The notes under the pieces: model-generated
What the model was told of the DNA's origin: nothing
Databases searched by the model: none
Seen by the model: only the letters and a program-made list of their open reading frames with translations
In this document: positions 37,600 to 47,503 of the stretch, piece after piece
Layout of the letters: every line of letters starts with the position of its first letter
Position numbering within the stretch: the stretch's first letter is position 1
Assembly: GCA_024235215.1 (NCBI GenBank)
Contig: JACKMU010000001.1
Span: 558,001 to 622,000, forward strand
Reading direction: 5' to 3'
DNA length: 64,000 nt
Source of the DNA: Chromatiaceae bacterium
Lineage (GTDB): Bacteria; Pseudomonadota; Gammaproteobacteria; Chromatiales; Chromatiaceae
Made by a program: the position numbers and the translations under genes

Positions 37600-38010
37600 C
37601 TATCTCGCTTGCGCTGTACCAAGCAATTCTGTTACTGGACGAACTGCTGTCCAATCACCTTGACCTGTGTCACAAGCAAGCTGCCGGGAAGAGACTCCGG
37701 TATCCGCCTGCACCAGAAGTCTGCGACAGTAACGGCCACTGGCAGCGTAGTAAGGCGCCTCTGCCTGCAGACTGACATTCTCACCCCAGGGTGTGTTGCT
37801 AAAACGGGCGGAAAGCAGAGGTGACGCTGAACTGAGGAAATGAGCCAGCGTCTGTTGGGAAACCGCTGGGTCTGCTGTTTTCAGTGTTGAGGCATCACCT
37901 GGAACGGAAGTCCGGGAACTATTCAATCGAACCGCGCTGCACCCTACCAATGAGAGAACCAGCAACAGAGAGAGCAGTGGGTTTACCCATGAGAATTTGT
38001 TGAATCGCAT
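37600..38010 (-). CDS. Small outer-membrane lipoprotein at head of the capsule operon
   Basis: 136 residues from ATG 38010; the frame extends upstream to GTG 38112, but this start gives a textbook lipoprotein signal with LLSLLLVLSLVG-Cys at residue 24. The mature protein ends with YYAASGRYCRRLLV and RQLACDTGQGDWTAVRPV, where two Cys may form a disulfide. This pattern resembles small surface-antigen-like lipoproteins (DVU3141 or RT0821-like), but the match is from memory and uncertain. It lies 33 bp upstream of kpsD and may assist export at the outer membrane. A TATAAT lies only 7 bp upstream of the ATG and no Shine-Dalgarno is visible, so a leaderless transcript is possible. Confidence 0.7.
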   Translation of the reverse strand: MRFNKFSWVNPLLSLLLVLSLVGCSAVRLNSSRTSVPGDASTLKTADPAVSQQTLAHFLSSASPLLSARFSNTPWGENVSLQAEAPYYAASGRYCRRLLVQADTGVSSRQLACDTGQGDWTAVRPVTELLGTAQAR

Positions 38011-38592
38011 GTTTTGAATTATACCCCTTCCGCTTAGATTCCCTGTATAAAATGAGTGAAAGTGCGACGCAGATCTTTTCAAACACACAGACTGGGCACT
38101 GCTATCCAGCACACTGCGGCTGAATTCGGTACAAATTCTGACCCCAACTCCTCCCGGTAACTCTTCAAACCGCGCATAATACTATGATGAAGCTTACTAT
38201 TGAAAACAAAATAGCTTACGAAGCAGGGGCACGCATGGGGGCGGCCTCTGCTTTCTTTCAAACTACCGAGCCGTTGGCAGAAACTTGCCATTTCTGGCGT
38301 ATAATCGCCGATATTTTCCAGAGAATACTTCGCTATCGTAATTGATGCCACTACACCATACTGCGCCTGGGCTCATTTATTATTTTATAACTGATTGAAT
38401 TTTTATCAGAAAGAGGTAGCCATTCCGTACTCGCCGCGATTCACACGTCCCTGCCACCCCAACTATGCAGGTGCTCATGGAATGGGCATAATTGAAATCG
38501 GAAGCTAAATTAACAATCACTTAAGTATGCGTCTCGTAGATTATGTGTGATCAATGGTTCGGTGAGTACAGCCCGGAAACCGCAACTGGAGC
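38011..38592. other. Divergent promoter region between capsule export and rkpA-like operons
   Basis: About 580 bp with no supportable gene. It must carry promoters for both operons. On the minus strand TATAAT is at 38018-38023 without a good -35. No JUMPstart/ops element and no clear operator were found. A 90-codon minus-strand frame (38079-38351) has no recognisable content. Confidence 0.5.
38018..38023 (-). promoter_or_regulatory. Candidate -10 box for the capsule export operon
   Basis: TATAAT followed 7 bp later by the lipoprotein ATG. If used, transcription would begin at or next to the start codon. The -35 region is poor (ACAGGG at 17 bp), so the call is tentative. Confidence 0.3.
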
Positions 38593-38643
38593 GTGCGGCT
38601 CAGTTACTTCCATCGGGATCTTGATCCGGAAGTTGTACCCGTA

Positions 38644-41600
38644 ATGAGAAGACGTGTAGCGATTATCGGCTGCTCCCTGCGAATCCCAGGGAGCAGTACC
38701 AGTTCCTTCTGGCAGGACTTGATCGACAAGCGGGACTTGGTTACCGAAGTGGACCCGACGCGATGGAGTGTAGAGCACTATCTGCACCCAGCAAAGGAGC
38801 ACCCAGGCAGCAGCTATACCTTTGCTGCGGGCAGTCTCGGCGATCTCTCCCTTTTCGATGCGGGTTTTTTCGGCCTCTCTCCGCGTGAAGTGTCACAGAT
38901 GGACCCGCAGCAGCGCCTGTTGCTGGAGATGAGTTGGGAGTCGATGGAAAGTGCCGGTATACCGCCATCTTCGCTGCGCGGCAGTCACTGCGGTGTATTT
39001 ATTGGCATAGCCAGTGTGGATTACGGTTACCGTCTCGCCGACGACCTGAGCGCAATCGATACTTCGACAGGAACCGGCACTGCTCCGAGCATCGCGTCCA
39101 ATCGTATCTCTTACTTTTTTGACCTGCATGGCCCCAGCATCTCCATGGACACTGCCTGCTCGTCATCACTGGTCGCCTTCCATCAGGCTTGCCGCTCGAT
39201 TTTGAGCGGCGAAACAGAGATGGCACTTACCGGTGGTATCAGCCTGCATCTGCACCCGATCGGTTTCATCGTCTTCTCCAAGGCCAACATGCTTTCGCGT
39301 AAAGGTCGCTGCCGGGTCTTCGATGAATCAGGTGACGGCTACGTCCGCTCTGAAGGTGGCGGTGTTTTCTTGCTGAAGGAGTACCATCAAGCGCTGGCAG
39401 ATGGCGATCCTATTCTGGCCGTAGTTGCCAACAGCGCTGTCAATACCGACGGCAGTAAATCCGGGTTGACGGTTCCCAATGTGCACGCACAAATCTCGCT
39501 GATGCGCCGGACCTACGACCAGGCCGGTATTTCACCGGATCAAATCGACTACATCGAGGCACATGGAACCGGTACCGCCGTCGGTGATCCGATTGAGGCA
39601 CGGGCTATTGGGGAGGCCCTGGGTAAACGACGTGAATCACCGCTGCCAATCGGTTCAGTCAAAAGCAATCTGGGCCATCTGGAGACGGCATCCGGTGTGG
39701 CCGGTCTGGCCAAGGCGCTGTACTCGATTCAGCACCGTGCACTACCAGCCACCATCGGTATCACAAGGCTCAATCCTCACATCCATTTCGAAGAGTGGAA
39801 TATCGAGGTGGTAACGGATACCCGTTCGCTGCCGCAGAGTGGACGCATCATAATCGGCGTCAACTCTTTCGGCTTCGGTGGCGCCAACGCCCATGTGATT
39901 CTCGAAAGCCCCCCAGAGTCGGAGGCACTGCAAGCCGCGACCCACCCGGCACCGCAACAGGCGATTCCGCTGCATCTCTCGGCACGGAGTGATGCCGCAC
40001 TAAGGAGCGTGGCCGCTGGTTTTGCCGATTTTCTGACCCAAACCGAACCCGATTTCTACGCTACCGCCTGGAGCGCCCACTACCGCCGTGAGCAGCACTC
40101 ACGGGGGCTGCTGATCTATGCCCGATCCCGAAAAGAGGCGGTGCAGGCACTGACACGCTTCGCCAAAACGGGTGAAGCCCGGGAAGTATACTTAGGTGAC
40201 CGGATAAAGGGAGCCTCACTGCCGGCCTTTGTCTACTCTGGTAACGGATGTCAGTGGGAAAGAATGGGCAAACGCCTGCTGGCTGAATCAGAGACCTTCC
40301 GCCAGACGATAACAGTCATTGATCGGCTGTTTGCGCATTTTTCCGACTATTCGCTGCTGAAAGAGCTCACGGGCGCGAACGGTCCTGATCGCTTCGCTGC
40401 CACCGAGATTGCACAGCCGGCACTGTTTGCGCTGCAGGTTGGCATAACGATGATGCTGCGTGAACGGGGAGTGGAGGCTGCTGCTGTAGTCGGTCACAGC
40501 GTCGGCGAGGTGGCTGCAGCCTGGGCTTGTGGTGCACTGTCGCTTGCCGATGCGGTCGAGGTGATCTACTTCCGCAGCCAATTTCAAGGCCGGACGGCAG
40601 GCCAGGGTGAAATGACCGCGGTCAATCTCGGTACCCCTGAGATGCTGCAACTGCTGCAGCAGCCGGAGTTCGATCAGGTCTGCCTGGCCGGCAGCAACAG
40701 TTCGCGCGGCGTCACGCTGGCTGGGCCAGCCGATCGTCTGACGAGGGTTGAAATGTTGCTGGAGCGCCGCAGCATCACTTTCAAACGACTCCGTCTCAAT
40801 TACGCTTTCCACAGCCCGTCCATGGATCCGATCAAGGAAGGGCTGATCAGCAAACTGGCCGGAATCAAACCACAAGCGGAGAAGATTCCATTTATATCAA
40901 CCGTCAGCGGAAAGTCGTTGCCTGGAAGTGAGCTAACAGCTGACTATTGGTGGCGTAACGTCCGCAAACGGGTACGCTTCAAATGCGCCGTGGATCGATT
41001 AATCGAGAACGGGATCAATACCTTTGTAGAGATAGGCGCACACCCGGTCCTGCGCGGCTATCTCAACGATAGTCTGCGCGATCACCAGGTGTCGGGAGCG
41101 ATCATCGGTACGCTGGAACGGGGAAAGGACGATCGTTTCATGGTAGACGGTGCCGCTGCTCGTGTGCTGCTCACCGGTGCACCGCTGGATTATCGCCGCT
41201 GGTTTCCCAGCGCAGGCAAATTCGTACCACTGCCAACCTATCCCTGGCAGCGCGAAGCCTATTGGCATCCGGTAAGCAGCCAGTCGCAGGGCCTGCTGGC
41301 GCGTCACTACGAACACCCGTTGTTGGGCTATCGTTTACGACAGCAGCAGCTGACCTGGGAAAGCGAACTGGATACCCAGCGCCATCCCTGGCTCGCCGAT
41401 CATCTGGTCGGTGACGGCGTCGTATTTCCCGGTGCCGGTTTCGTGGAGCTGGCACTGGCAGCGGCAGCCTCCTGGGTGCCTACAGAAACAATCGATCTGG
41501 AGCAGCTCGAGATCCTCTCACCGCTGCTGCTCTCAGACCAGCCGAGCAAACTTCTGCGTCTCTCGATCGCGGCGGAAAATGGACTACTCAAGGTGACCAG

Positions 41601-44600
41601 CCGGGAGATCTCCGCCGCGGATGAGTGGACACAACATCTGCGCGGGCGGGTGATACGCGAAAGTGCAGGTCTGTCTTTGCGGCGCAGGGCGCCAACACCG
41701 CCCGACAGAGCGCCGGACTTCACCCTTCAGCAGCACATTGAAATGGCCGCAGAGATCGGACTGGAGTACGGCCCCGCTTTTCAGGCGATCAGCCACGGAT
41801 GGATAGACGCGGACAGTGTGATCGGCATTTACACACTTTCCGAACCAATCAACCAGGTGCTACCACACTATCTGTTACACCCTGGTGTGCTCGACAGTGC
41901 GTTCCAGCTGTTTATCCAATTGCTCCGCAGTGAACTGCAACAGCACCAGGGCATCGCCTTCATTCCAACGCAAATAGGCCGCATCCAGCTCAACAGCGCG
42001 CAGGCCGGAAAGGTGCCGGCGCTGGCTCATATCCGGCAATGCCGCCGCTCTCCACATTCACTGCTTGCTGAGGTGGAACTCTACGATACCGACGGGGAGA
42101 CACTTTGCGTTCTGCAGGAGGTGCGCTTCAAAGCAGTACCGCTGCGCAGAAAGCGCGAGCACCGCATCAGCTTTCTCGACTACCATCTGACACCATGGCC
42201 TCTGCCTGATCAGCAGATCACACCCGACCTGAATCTGACGGAACGATTGCACTCCCTGCGGCAACGCTGTCAGGATGAACCAGAGAATGGCTACACAGAT
42301 GAAGTGGAACCGTTACTCGACAGTCTGATACACAGCTTCGTTCTCCGACTGCTGGAGAACTATGCCGATGAAGCGGGGCTCCTGTCGCACCTCCCCAACA
42401 CGGCGGCGATGGATCAACTGCTGAAATCGGCAGCAGAAGATGATCTGGTGCAGCTGGAAGAGACCGGATCCATGCTTCTCAAAAGCAGGAACGAAGTTGA
42501 ACCGGAGACTATCTGGAACTTGCTGCTGCGAGAGCACCAAGATTATTTTGCATTGCTGCAACTGGCCGGACGCTTCGGACTGCATCTGGAAAAATTGGTT
42601 GTCAGTCCGAAGGGGTGTGATGAGTTCAGTCTGGATCAGAGAGATTTTTCCCAGTTACTGAAGGCACAGATTGGCGCAGCCCGGCTCAGTCTGATCGAGG
42701 ACTGGTTGGCAGAGACGGTCCATTGGCTGTTCGACCGGCTGGCAACTGGTCAGCGTTTATCGGTCTTGGAGATTGCGGCTGATCAACCTCTGTTCGGCAG
42801 TCAGCTATGCCAGCAGCTGGATTTCAACGTCTCCGATTACACTTTTGCGTCCCCCTATCCCGAAGCACTTAGCGAAGCCGGCATCCTGTTGGAGCATTTT
42901 CCTCTGGCACGGGTGGAAGCACTGACTCTGGACAATTCGTCTGCCGTAAAAACCACCCGAATAGAGTTCGCTCAACTGACACTGATCCATCTCGATTTTC
43001 TGCGCCTGAACGATCTTCAGCAGCTGCTCGCGCTGATGCACGACAGATTGCCGCGAGGTGCCAAGATAGTGCTGCTCGGTCAACATCCTGCTTATTGGAT
43101 AGAGCGGATATTGACGCTTCGACAGAACGAACATTCAGATCAGGGTAGTCTCCATCTGGTGGGCATAGCGCAACTGCAGGCGCTGCTAAGCGATTTGGGG
43201 TATCAGAACATTCATCGACTGAATCTGCAGAGAAACGATACGAGTGGCAGCGTGCTGCTGTATTGTGAAGTACCGGAAACCCGCAGTGACAACAGTCGTA
43301 CCAACCCTTCAGATGCGGCCAGTCTGCTCCTGAGGGGCGATGCTGAGCTGGAACAACGCGTAGCTCGACAGATCGGTGAACAACTGCAGGCAAGAGGCGA
43401 AAAAGTTCTCTACCTCCACGCTTCAACCGATGAGATCGCTGCTCAGCTGGCGGCAGCCGAAAAAACGCTTGGTCGGATTGACCGAATATTGATGCTGCAA
43501 GGGCTGGAGGGGGTCTCCCCCGTCGCTGACCAGCTGCCGCGTTGTGAACTGGCCGCAGCACTACTCAGCGCATGCGAAAAGACAGGAAACAAGGCGCAGT
43601 GCTGGCTGTTCACACAAAACGTCGCCTGCATGTTTGATCGTTCATCATCTTTGCAAACCGAAGACTCCAGTCTGCCACCCACGCCGGATGCAGTCCTCTG
43701 GGGTTTCGCCCGCACGTTGATGAATGAGTTTTCTGTGCCAACGCTGCGGTTGCTGGACCTCCCCACACTCAGCAGTCACCATTTGCCACTGCAGCTGATC
43801 GTCGACACACTGCTCTCTGCTGATGATGAACAGGAGATAGCGATCAGCGCTGATGGAATCCGGCGGGCAACTAGGCTCAGATTCGACAGGCCGCCGAATC
43901 TGCTGCTACAGACGCCGGGAGAGAATCGATCGCTGGCGCTCAAATTCCAACTGCCGGGTCAGCTGCGCAATCTCCGCTGGGACCCCGTCACGCAGAGTCG
44001 ACCGGCTGCACAACAGGTCGCCGTCGAGGTGAAGGCCACCGGGCTCAATTTCCGTGATGTCATGTACACACTGGGCCTGCTTTCTGATGAAGCGGTTGAG
44101 AATGGATTTGCCGGACCCACTCTGGGTCTCGAGTTCGCCGGACGCATTGTCGAAATAGGTGAGGGAGTCACCGGATACTCCGTCGGCGACGAAGTTGTCG
44201 GCTTTGGTCCCTCCAGCTTCAGCACCCGCCTGCTTGCTTCCGTCTCCACCCTCGCCAAGATTCCTCAGGGTGTCAGCTTCGAAGCGGCAGCCACCATACC
44301 GACCACCTTCTTCACCGTCTATTACGCGCTCAAGCACCTGGCACGCCTGGAACCGGGAGAACGAATTTTGATTCATGGTGCGGCCGGCGGAGTGGGAATA
44401 GCGGCGATCCAGGTTGCCAGATGGCTGGGAGCGGAGATTCATGCCACCGTCGGCTCGCGGGAGAAACGTGATTTCCTGCAACTGCTGGGAATCACCCGTG
44501 TATATGATTCACGCTCTTTGACCTATGCAGAAGAGCTGCTGGCCAATACCCCGGATCACCGGGGTGTCGACGTCGTGTTGAACTCGCTCGCCGGAGAGGC

Positions 44601-46128
44601 GATCAACCAGAACCTGAGGGTGCTGAAGCCATTCGGCCGTTTCATGGAACTCGGCAAACGGGACTTCTACGAGAATACCGCGATTGGCTTGCGACCGTTT
44701 CGTAACAACATCAGTTACTTTGGCATAGATTCAGACCAGTTGATGCAAGAGCGCCCGGCGCTGACACAGCAGCTCTTCCATGAAATGATGGATCTTTTCG
44801 CCTCTGGAGAACTCTATCCGCTTCCCTATACACGCTTCTGTGCGGACCAGGCTATCGAGGCTTTCCGCTTCATGCAGCAGGCACGGCAGATCGGGAAAGT
44901 GGTCATCGGCTATCAGCCGCCCCCTCGGCCGCCACTCCAGGAAATTGTTCAACATAGAACTCTCTCGTTGCCAGCTGATGCGACCTATCTGATCACCGGA
45001 GGATTGGGTGGCTTCGGTCTGCGCACCGCTGAATGGCTGGTGGAAAAAGGCGCCCGCCATCTGGTGTTGATCAGCCGCAGCGGCCCAACAAATACGGAGG
45101 CGCAACTGGCGATCGAGCAGTTTACCGCCGGGGGAGTGACTGTGCTGGCCAGAGCCTGTGATGTAACCGACCGCGCAGCGTTGGGCGCACTGCTCGATGA
45201 ATGCGCTGAACAGCTTCCGCGACTGCGCGGCATTTTTCACGCCGCGACGGTGATCGATGACGGGCTGGCGGTGAATCTGTCGGCCGGGCAGATTCGTCGT
45301 GTGCTGGAGCCAAAAATAACCGGTGCGCTCAACCTGCATGAGCTGACCCGCGATCTCGATCTGTTCGTGCTCTTCTCCTCCGCCACGACACTGTTTGGCA
45401 ATCCGGGGCAGAGCAGCTATGTTGCGGCAAACCATTGGCTGGAGGCACTCGCGATGTATCGTTATCAGCGGGGAGAGCCTGCCACCTGCGTCCGCTGGGG
45501 ACCGATCGATGATGTCGGGTTCCTGGCACGCAACAAAAACATCAAGGAGTCCTTGCAAGGAAGAATGGGAGGATCCGCGCTACACTCATCGGAGGCACTG
45601 AATCTGCTGGAGCAGATACTGATCAGTGGATCACCCGTACTTGGCGTGATGGAGTTGGAGTGGTCGGTGCTGAGCCGCTTTCTGCCAACGGCGGCCTCCC
45701 CCAAATTCAACGAGATTGCTGCTTTATCAGACGAGGTGGAATTTGCCGGGGATTCCCGCGCTGAACTCGAAGAGATGCTCCGCACACTCTCTCCAGAAGA
45801 GCTGCTGCAGGCAGTCGCCGAGATGCTGCGCAGTGATCTGAGCACGATTCTTTTGATACCCGAGGAGAAGATCGACATTGACCGCTCAGTGTTCGAAATG
45901 GGTGTCGATTCGCTGATGGGCGTTGAACTGATCACCGCGATCGAGTCGCGCTTCAATATTCAGCTGCCAGTGATGGTATTGAGCGAAGTCCCAACCTTGC
46001 GACGCCTGGCGGAAAAACTGCTCGCGCGGCTACAGGGCGTTGAGTCGGATGATCAGGCGTCCGCCATTACCGAACAACAGATGGCTGCGCTGCATGGAGT
46101 CGAGATGGATCATCTGGAGGAGTCATGA
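38644..46128 (+). CDS. RkpA-like reducing type I polyketide/fatty acid synthase
   Basis: 2,494 residues from ATG 38644 (GTG 38593 also possible). Domain order: KS (about 1-430; DTACSSS with Cys172, EAHGTGTAVGDP, KSNLGHLE), AT (about 520-830; GHSVGE with Ser619 and YAFHS, suggesting malonyl), DH (about 900-1180; His920 in HLVGDGVVFP and later HPGVLDSAFQ), a linker with a degenerate methyltransferase-like segment (VLEIAADQPLFG, about 1390-1560), ER (about 1785-2090; GAAGGVG), KR (about 2112-2292; GGLGGFG, catalytic Ser/Tyr/Asn in SSATTLFGNPGQSSYVAANH), and ACP (Ser2423 in GVDSLMG). KS-AT-DH-ER-KR-ACP with no thioesterase matches a chain-building iterative synthase, as in RkpA of Sinorhizobium meliloti. 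It overlaps the alpha-oxoamine synthase by 4 bp, which probably takes the acyl chain off the ACP. Confidence 0.93.
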   Translation: MRRRVAIIGCSLRIPGSSTSSFWQDLIDKRDLVTEVDPTRWSVEHYLHPAKEHPGSSYTFAAGSLGDLSLFDAGFFGLSPREVSQMDPQQRLLLEMSWESMESAGIPPSSLRGSHCGVFIGIASVDYGYRLADDLSAIDTSTGTGTAPSIASNRISYFFDLHGPSISMDTACSSSLVAFHQACRSILSGETEMALTGGISLHLHPIGFIVFSKANMLSRKGRCRVFDESGDGYVRSEGGGVFLLKEYHQALADGDPILAVVANSAVNTDGSKSGLTVPNVHAQISLMRRTYDQAGISPDQIDYIEAHGTGTAVGDPIEARAIGEALGKRRESPLPIGSVKSNLGHLETASGVAGLAKALYSIQHRALPATIGITRLNPHIHFEEWNIEVVTDTRSLPQSGRIIIGVNSFGFGGANAHVILESPPESEALQAATHPAPQQAIPLHLSARSDAALRSVAAGFADFLTQTEPDFYATAWSAHYRREQHSRGLLIYARSRKEAVQALTRFAKTGEAREVYLGDRIKGASLPAFVYSGNGCQWERMGKRLLAESETFRQTITVIDRLFAHFSDYSLLKELTGANGPDRFAATEIAQPALFALQVGITMMLRERGVEAAAVVGHSVGEVAAAWACGALSLADAVEVIYFRSQFQGRTAGQGEMTAVNLGTPEMLQLLQQPEFDQVCLAGSNSSRGVTLAGPADRLTRVEMLLERRSITFKRLRLNYAFHSPSMDPIKEGLISKLAGIKPQAEKIPFISTVSGKSLPGSELTADYWWRNVRKRVRFKCAVDRLIENGINTFVEIGAHPVLRGYLNDSLRDHQVSGAIIGTLERGKDDRFMVDGAAARVLLTGAPLDYRRWFPSAGKFVPLPTYPWQREAYWHPVSSQSQGLLARHYEHPLLGYRLRQQQLTWESELDTQRHPWLADHLVGDGVVFPGAGFVELALAAAASWVPTETIDLEQLEILSPLLLSDQPSKLLRLSIAAENGLLKVTSREISAADEWTQHLRGRVIRESAGLSLRRRAPTPPDRAPDFTLQQHIEMAAEIGLEYGPAFQAISHGWIDADSVIGIYTLSEPINQVLPHYLLHPGVLDSAFQLFIQLLRSELQQHQGIAFIPTQIGRIQLNSAQAGKVPALAHIRQCRRSPHSLLAEVELYDTDGETLCVLQEVRFKAVPLRRKREHRISFLDYHLTPWPLPDQQITPDLNLTERLHSLRQRCQDEPENGYTDEVEPLLDSLIHSFVLRLLENYADEAGLLSHLPNTAAMDQLLKSAAEDDLVQLEETGSMLLKSRNEVEPETIWNLLLREHQDYFALLQLAGRFGLHLEKLVVSPKGCDEFSLDQRDFSQLLKAQIGAARLSLIEDWLAETVHWLFDRLATGQRLSVLEIAADQPLFGSQLCQQLDFNVSDYTFASPYPEALSEAGILLEHFPLARVEALTLDNSSAVKTTRIEFAQLTLIHLDFLRLNDLQQLLALMHDRLPRGAKIVLLGQHPAYWIERILTLRQNEHSDQGSLHLVGIAQLQALLSDLGYQNIHRLNLQRNDTSGSVLLYCEVPETRSDNSRTNPSDAASLLLRGDAELEQRVARQIGEQLQARGEKVLYLHASTDEIAAQLAAAEKTLGRIDRILMLQGLEGVSPVADQLPRCELAAALLSACEKTGNKAQCWLFTQNVACMFDRSSSLQTEDSSLPPTPDAVLWGFARTLMNEFSVPTLRLLDLPTLSSHHLPLQLIVDTLLSADDEQEIAISADGIRRATRLRFDRPPNLLLQTPGENRSLALKFQLPGQLRNLRWDPVTQSRPAAQQVAVEVKATGLNFRDVMYTLGLLSDEAVENGFAGPTLGLEFAGRIVEIGEGVTGYSVGDEVVGFGPSSFSTRLLASVSTLAKIPQGVSFEAAATIPTTFFTVYYALKHLARLEPGERILIHGAAGGVGIAAIQVARWLGAEIHATVGSREKRDFLQLLGITRVYDSRSLTYAEELLANTPDHRGVDVVLNSLAGEAINQNLRVLKPFGRFMELGKRDFYENTAIGLRPFRNNISYFGIDSDQLMQERPALTQQLFHEMMDLFASGELYPLPYTRFCADQAIEAFRFMQQARQIGKVVIGYQPPPRPPLQEIVQHRTLSLPADATYLITGGLGGFGLRTAEWLVEKGARHLVLISRSGPTNTEAQLAIEQFTAGGVTVLARACDVTDRAALGALLDECAEQLPRLRGIFHAATVIDDGLAVNLSAGQIRRVLEPKITGALNLHELTRDLDLFVLFSSATTLFGNPGQSSYVAANHWLEALAMYRYQRGEPATCVRWGPIDDVGFLARNKNIKESLQGRMGGSALHSSEALNLLEQILISGSPVLGVMELEWSVLSRFLPTAASPKFNEIAALSDEVEFAGDSRAELEEMLRTLSPEELLQAVAEMLRSDLSTILLIPEEKIDIDRSVFEMGVDSLMGVELITAIESRFNIQLPVMVLSEVPTLRRLAEKLLARLQGVESDDQASAITEQQMAALHGVEMDHLEES

Positions 46129-47465
46129 AACACTCCAACCTGCCAGGAGAGCTGAAACAGAAGCTGATACAACAGTCGCTACGACGTAAACTGAAGATAA
46201 ACTCAGCGGAAGAGAGACAAAACCCGTTTCATGCAACTGTACCCACTCGGGAGAAAAAACAAAACGGGTTGATCGATTTCACCCATCATCCAGGCTATCA
46301 GCAGATCAGGATCATCCGTGACGGGGCGGCAAAGCTCGGCGTAGCCAATCCTTTTTTCCGTCTGCACGAAGGGTGCGCAGGTGCGACAACGATCATTGGC
46401 GGAAAGTCATATCTCAACTTTGCCAGCTACAATTACCTTGGACTTTCCGGTCATCCGGTGGTGAACCAAGCGGCAAAAGAGGCCATAGAGCGCTATGGCA
46501 CGTCAGTCTCGGCGAGCCGCATGGTATCCGGAGAACGGCCGATCCATCAGCGGCTGGAATCCGCACTGGCGCAGGCATACGAGGTGGATGATGCCGTTGT
46601 TTTCGTCAGTGGCCACGCCACCAACGTGTCATCGATCGGTTACCTGCTTGGTTCCAGGGACCTGATACTCCACGACGAGTTTATCCATAACAGCACCCTC
46701 GAGGGAGCCAAGCTCTCCGGGGCGCGCCGCATCGCTTTCGCGCATAACGACCCCGCGGCACTGGCCCGCATTCTGCAGCAGCAGCGAAATCAGTTCGAGC
46801 GCGTACTGATCGTGCTCGAAGGGATCTATAGCATGGATGGTGACTACCCCGAACTGCCACGTTTCATTGAACTCAAACAGCAGTTCAACGCCTGGTTGAT
46901 GGTTGACGAGGCCCACTCTCTCGGAGTCATGGGTAGCCACGGACTTGGCATCAGAGAGCACTTTGGCTTACCGGGCAACGCAGTGGATATCTGGATGGGA
47001 ACGCTGAGCAAGACGCTGGCTGCCTGCGGTGGCTACATCGCCGGTTGCAGCGCGCTGATCGAGATACTACGCCATCTCGCACCCGGCTTCCTGTACAGTG
47101 TTGGCCTGCCGGCACAGGCTGCCGCGCCAGCACTGGCAGCGCTCAATCTGATGCTGCAAGAGCCGGAGCGGGTGGCACGTCTGCAGCACATCTCGACCTA
47201 CTTTCTACAGCAGGCCAAACGCGCCGGATTCGATACCGGTTCAAGCGTCGGTTTGGCTGTGGTACCGATCATCACTGGCAGTTCTCTGAACGCGACACGC
47301 TTATCTTTGTACCTGTTTGAACAGGGGATCAACGTCCAACCGATCCTCTATCCCGCGGTGCCCGAGAAGAGCGCCCGATTACGTTTCTTTCTGTCGACTG
47401 ACCATAACCAGGAACAGATCGACCAGACTTTGGCAGTGTTGCAAGCAGCGCAAGCCGCTCTGTAG
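46125..47465 (+). CDS. RkpG-like PLP-dependent alpha-oxoamine synthase
   Basis: 446 residues: a 90-residue N-terminal extension followed by the AONS/KBL/serine-palmitoyltransferase fold. Conserved parts are LNFASYNYLGLSGHP, GTSVSASRMVSGE, DEFIHNSTLEGAKLSGA, VDEAHSLGVMG and the PLP lysine in GTLSKTLAACGGY. Such enzymes condense an amino acid with an acyl thioester, with decarboxylation, giving a 2-amino ketone. The gene overlaps the upstream synthase (ATGA), and no bioF pathway genes are nearby, so acyl-ACP from that synthase is the likely substrate. This is the RkpA-RkpG pairing of rhizobial K-antigen loci. A biotin or heme role is less likely by context. Confidence 0.92.
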   Translation: MKHSNLPGELKQKLIQQSLRRKLKINSAEERQNPFHATVPTREKKQNGLIDFTHHPGYQQIRIIRDGAAKLGVANPFFRLHEGCAGATTIIGGKSYLNFASYNYLGLSGHPVVNQAAKEAIERYGTSVSASRMVSGERPIHQRLESALAQAYEVDDAVVFVSGHATNVSSIGYLLGSRDLILHDEFIHNSTLEGAKLSGARRIAFAHNDPAALARILQQQRNQFERVLIVLEGIYSMDGDYPELPRFIELKQQFNAWLMVDEAHSLGVMGSHGLGIREHFGLPGNAVDIWMGTLSKTLAACGGYIAGCSALIEILRHLAPGFLYSVGLPAQAAAPALAALNLMLQEPERVARLQHISTYFLQQAKRAGFDTGSSVGLAVVPIITGSSLNATRLSLYLFEQGINVQPILYPAVPEKSARLRFFLSTDHNQEQIDQTLAVLQAAQAAL

Positions 47466-47503
47466 CAGTGATTCGCCCCACTCGCTCGCGCCTCGCGGAA
47501 ACC

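Noticed and set aside
38079..38351. Minus-strand 90-codon frame in the divergent region
   Set aside because: No recognisable motif, no ribosome-binding site, and it lies in a likely promoter region.
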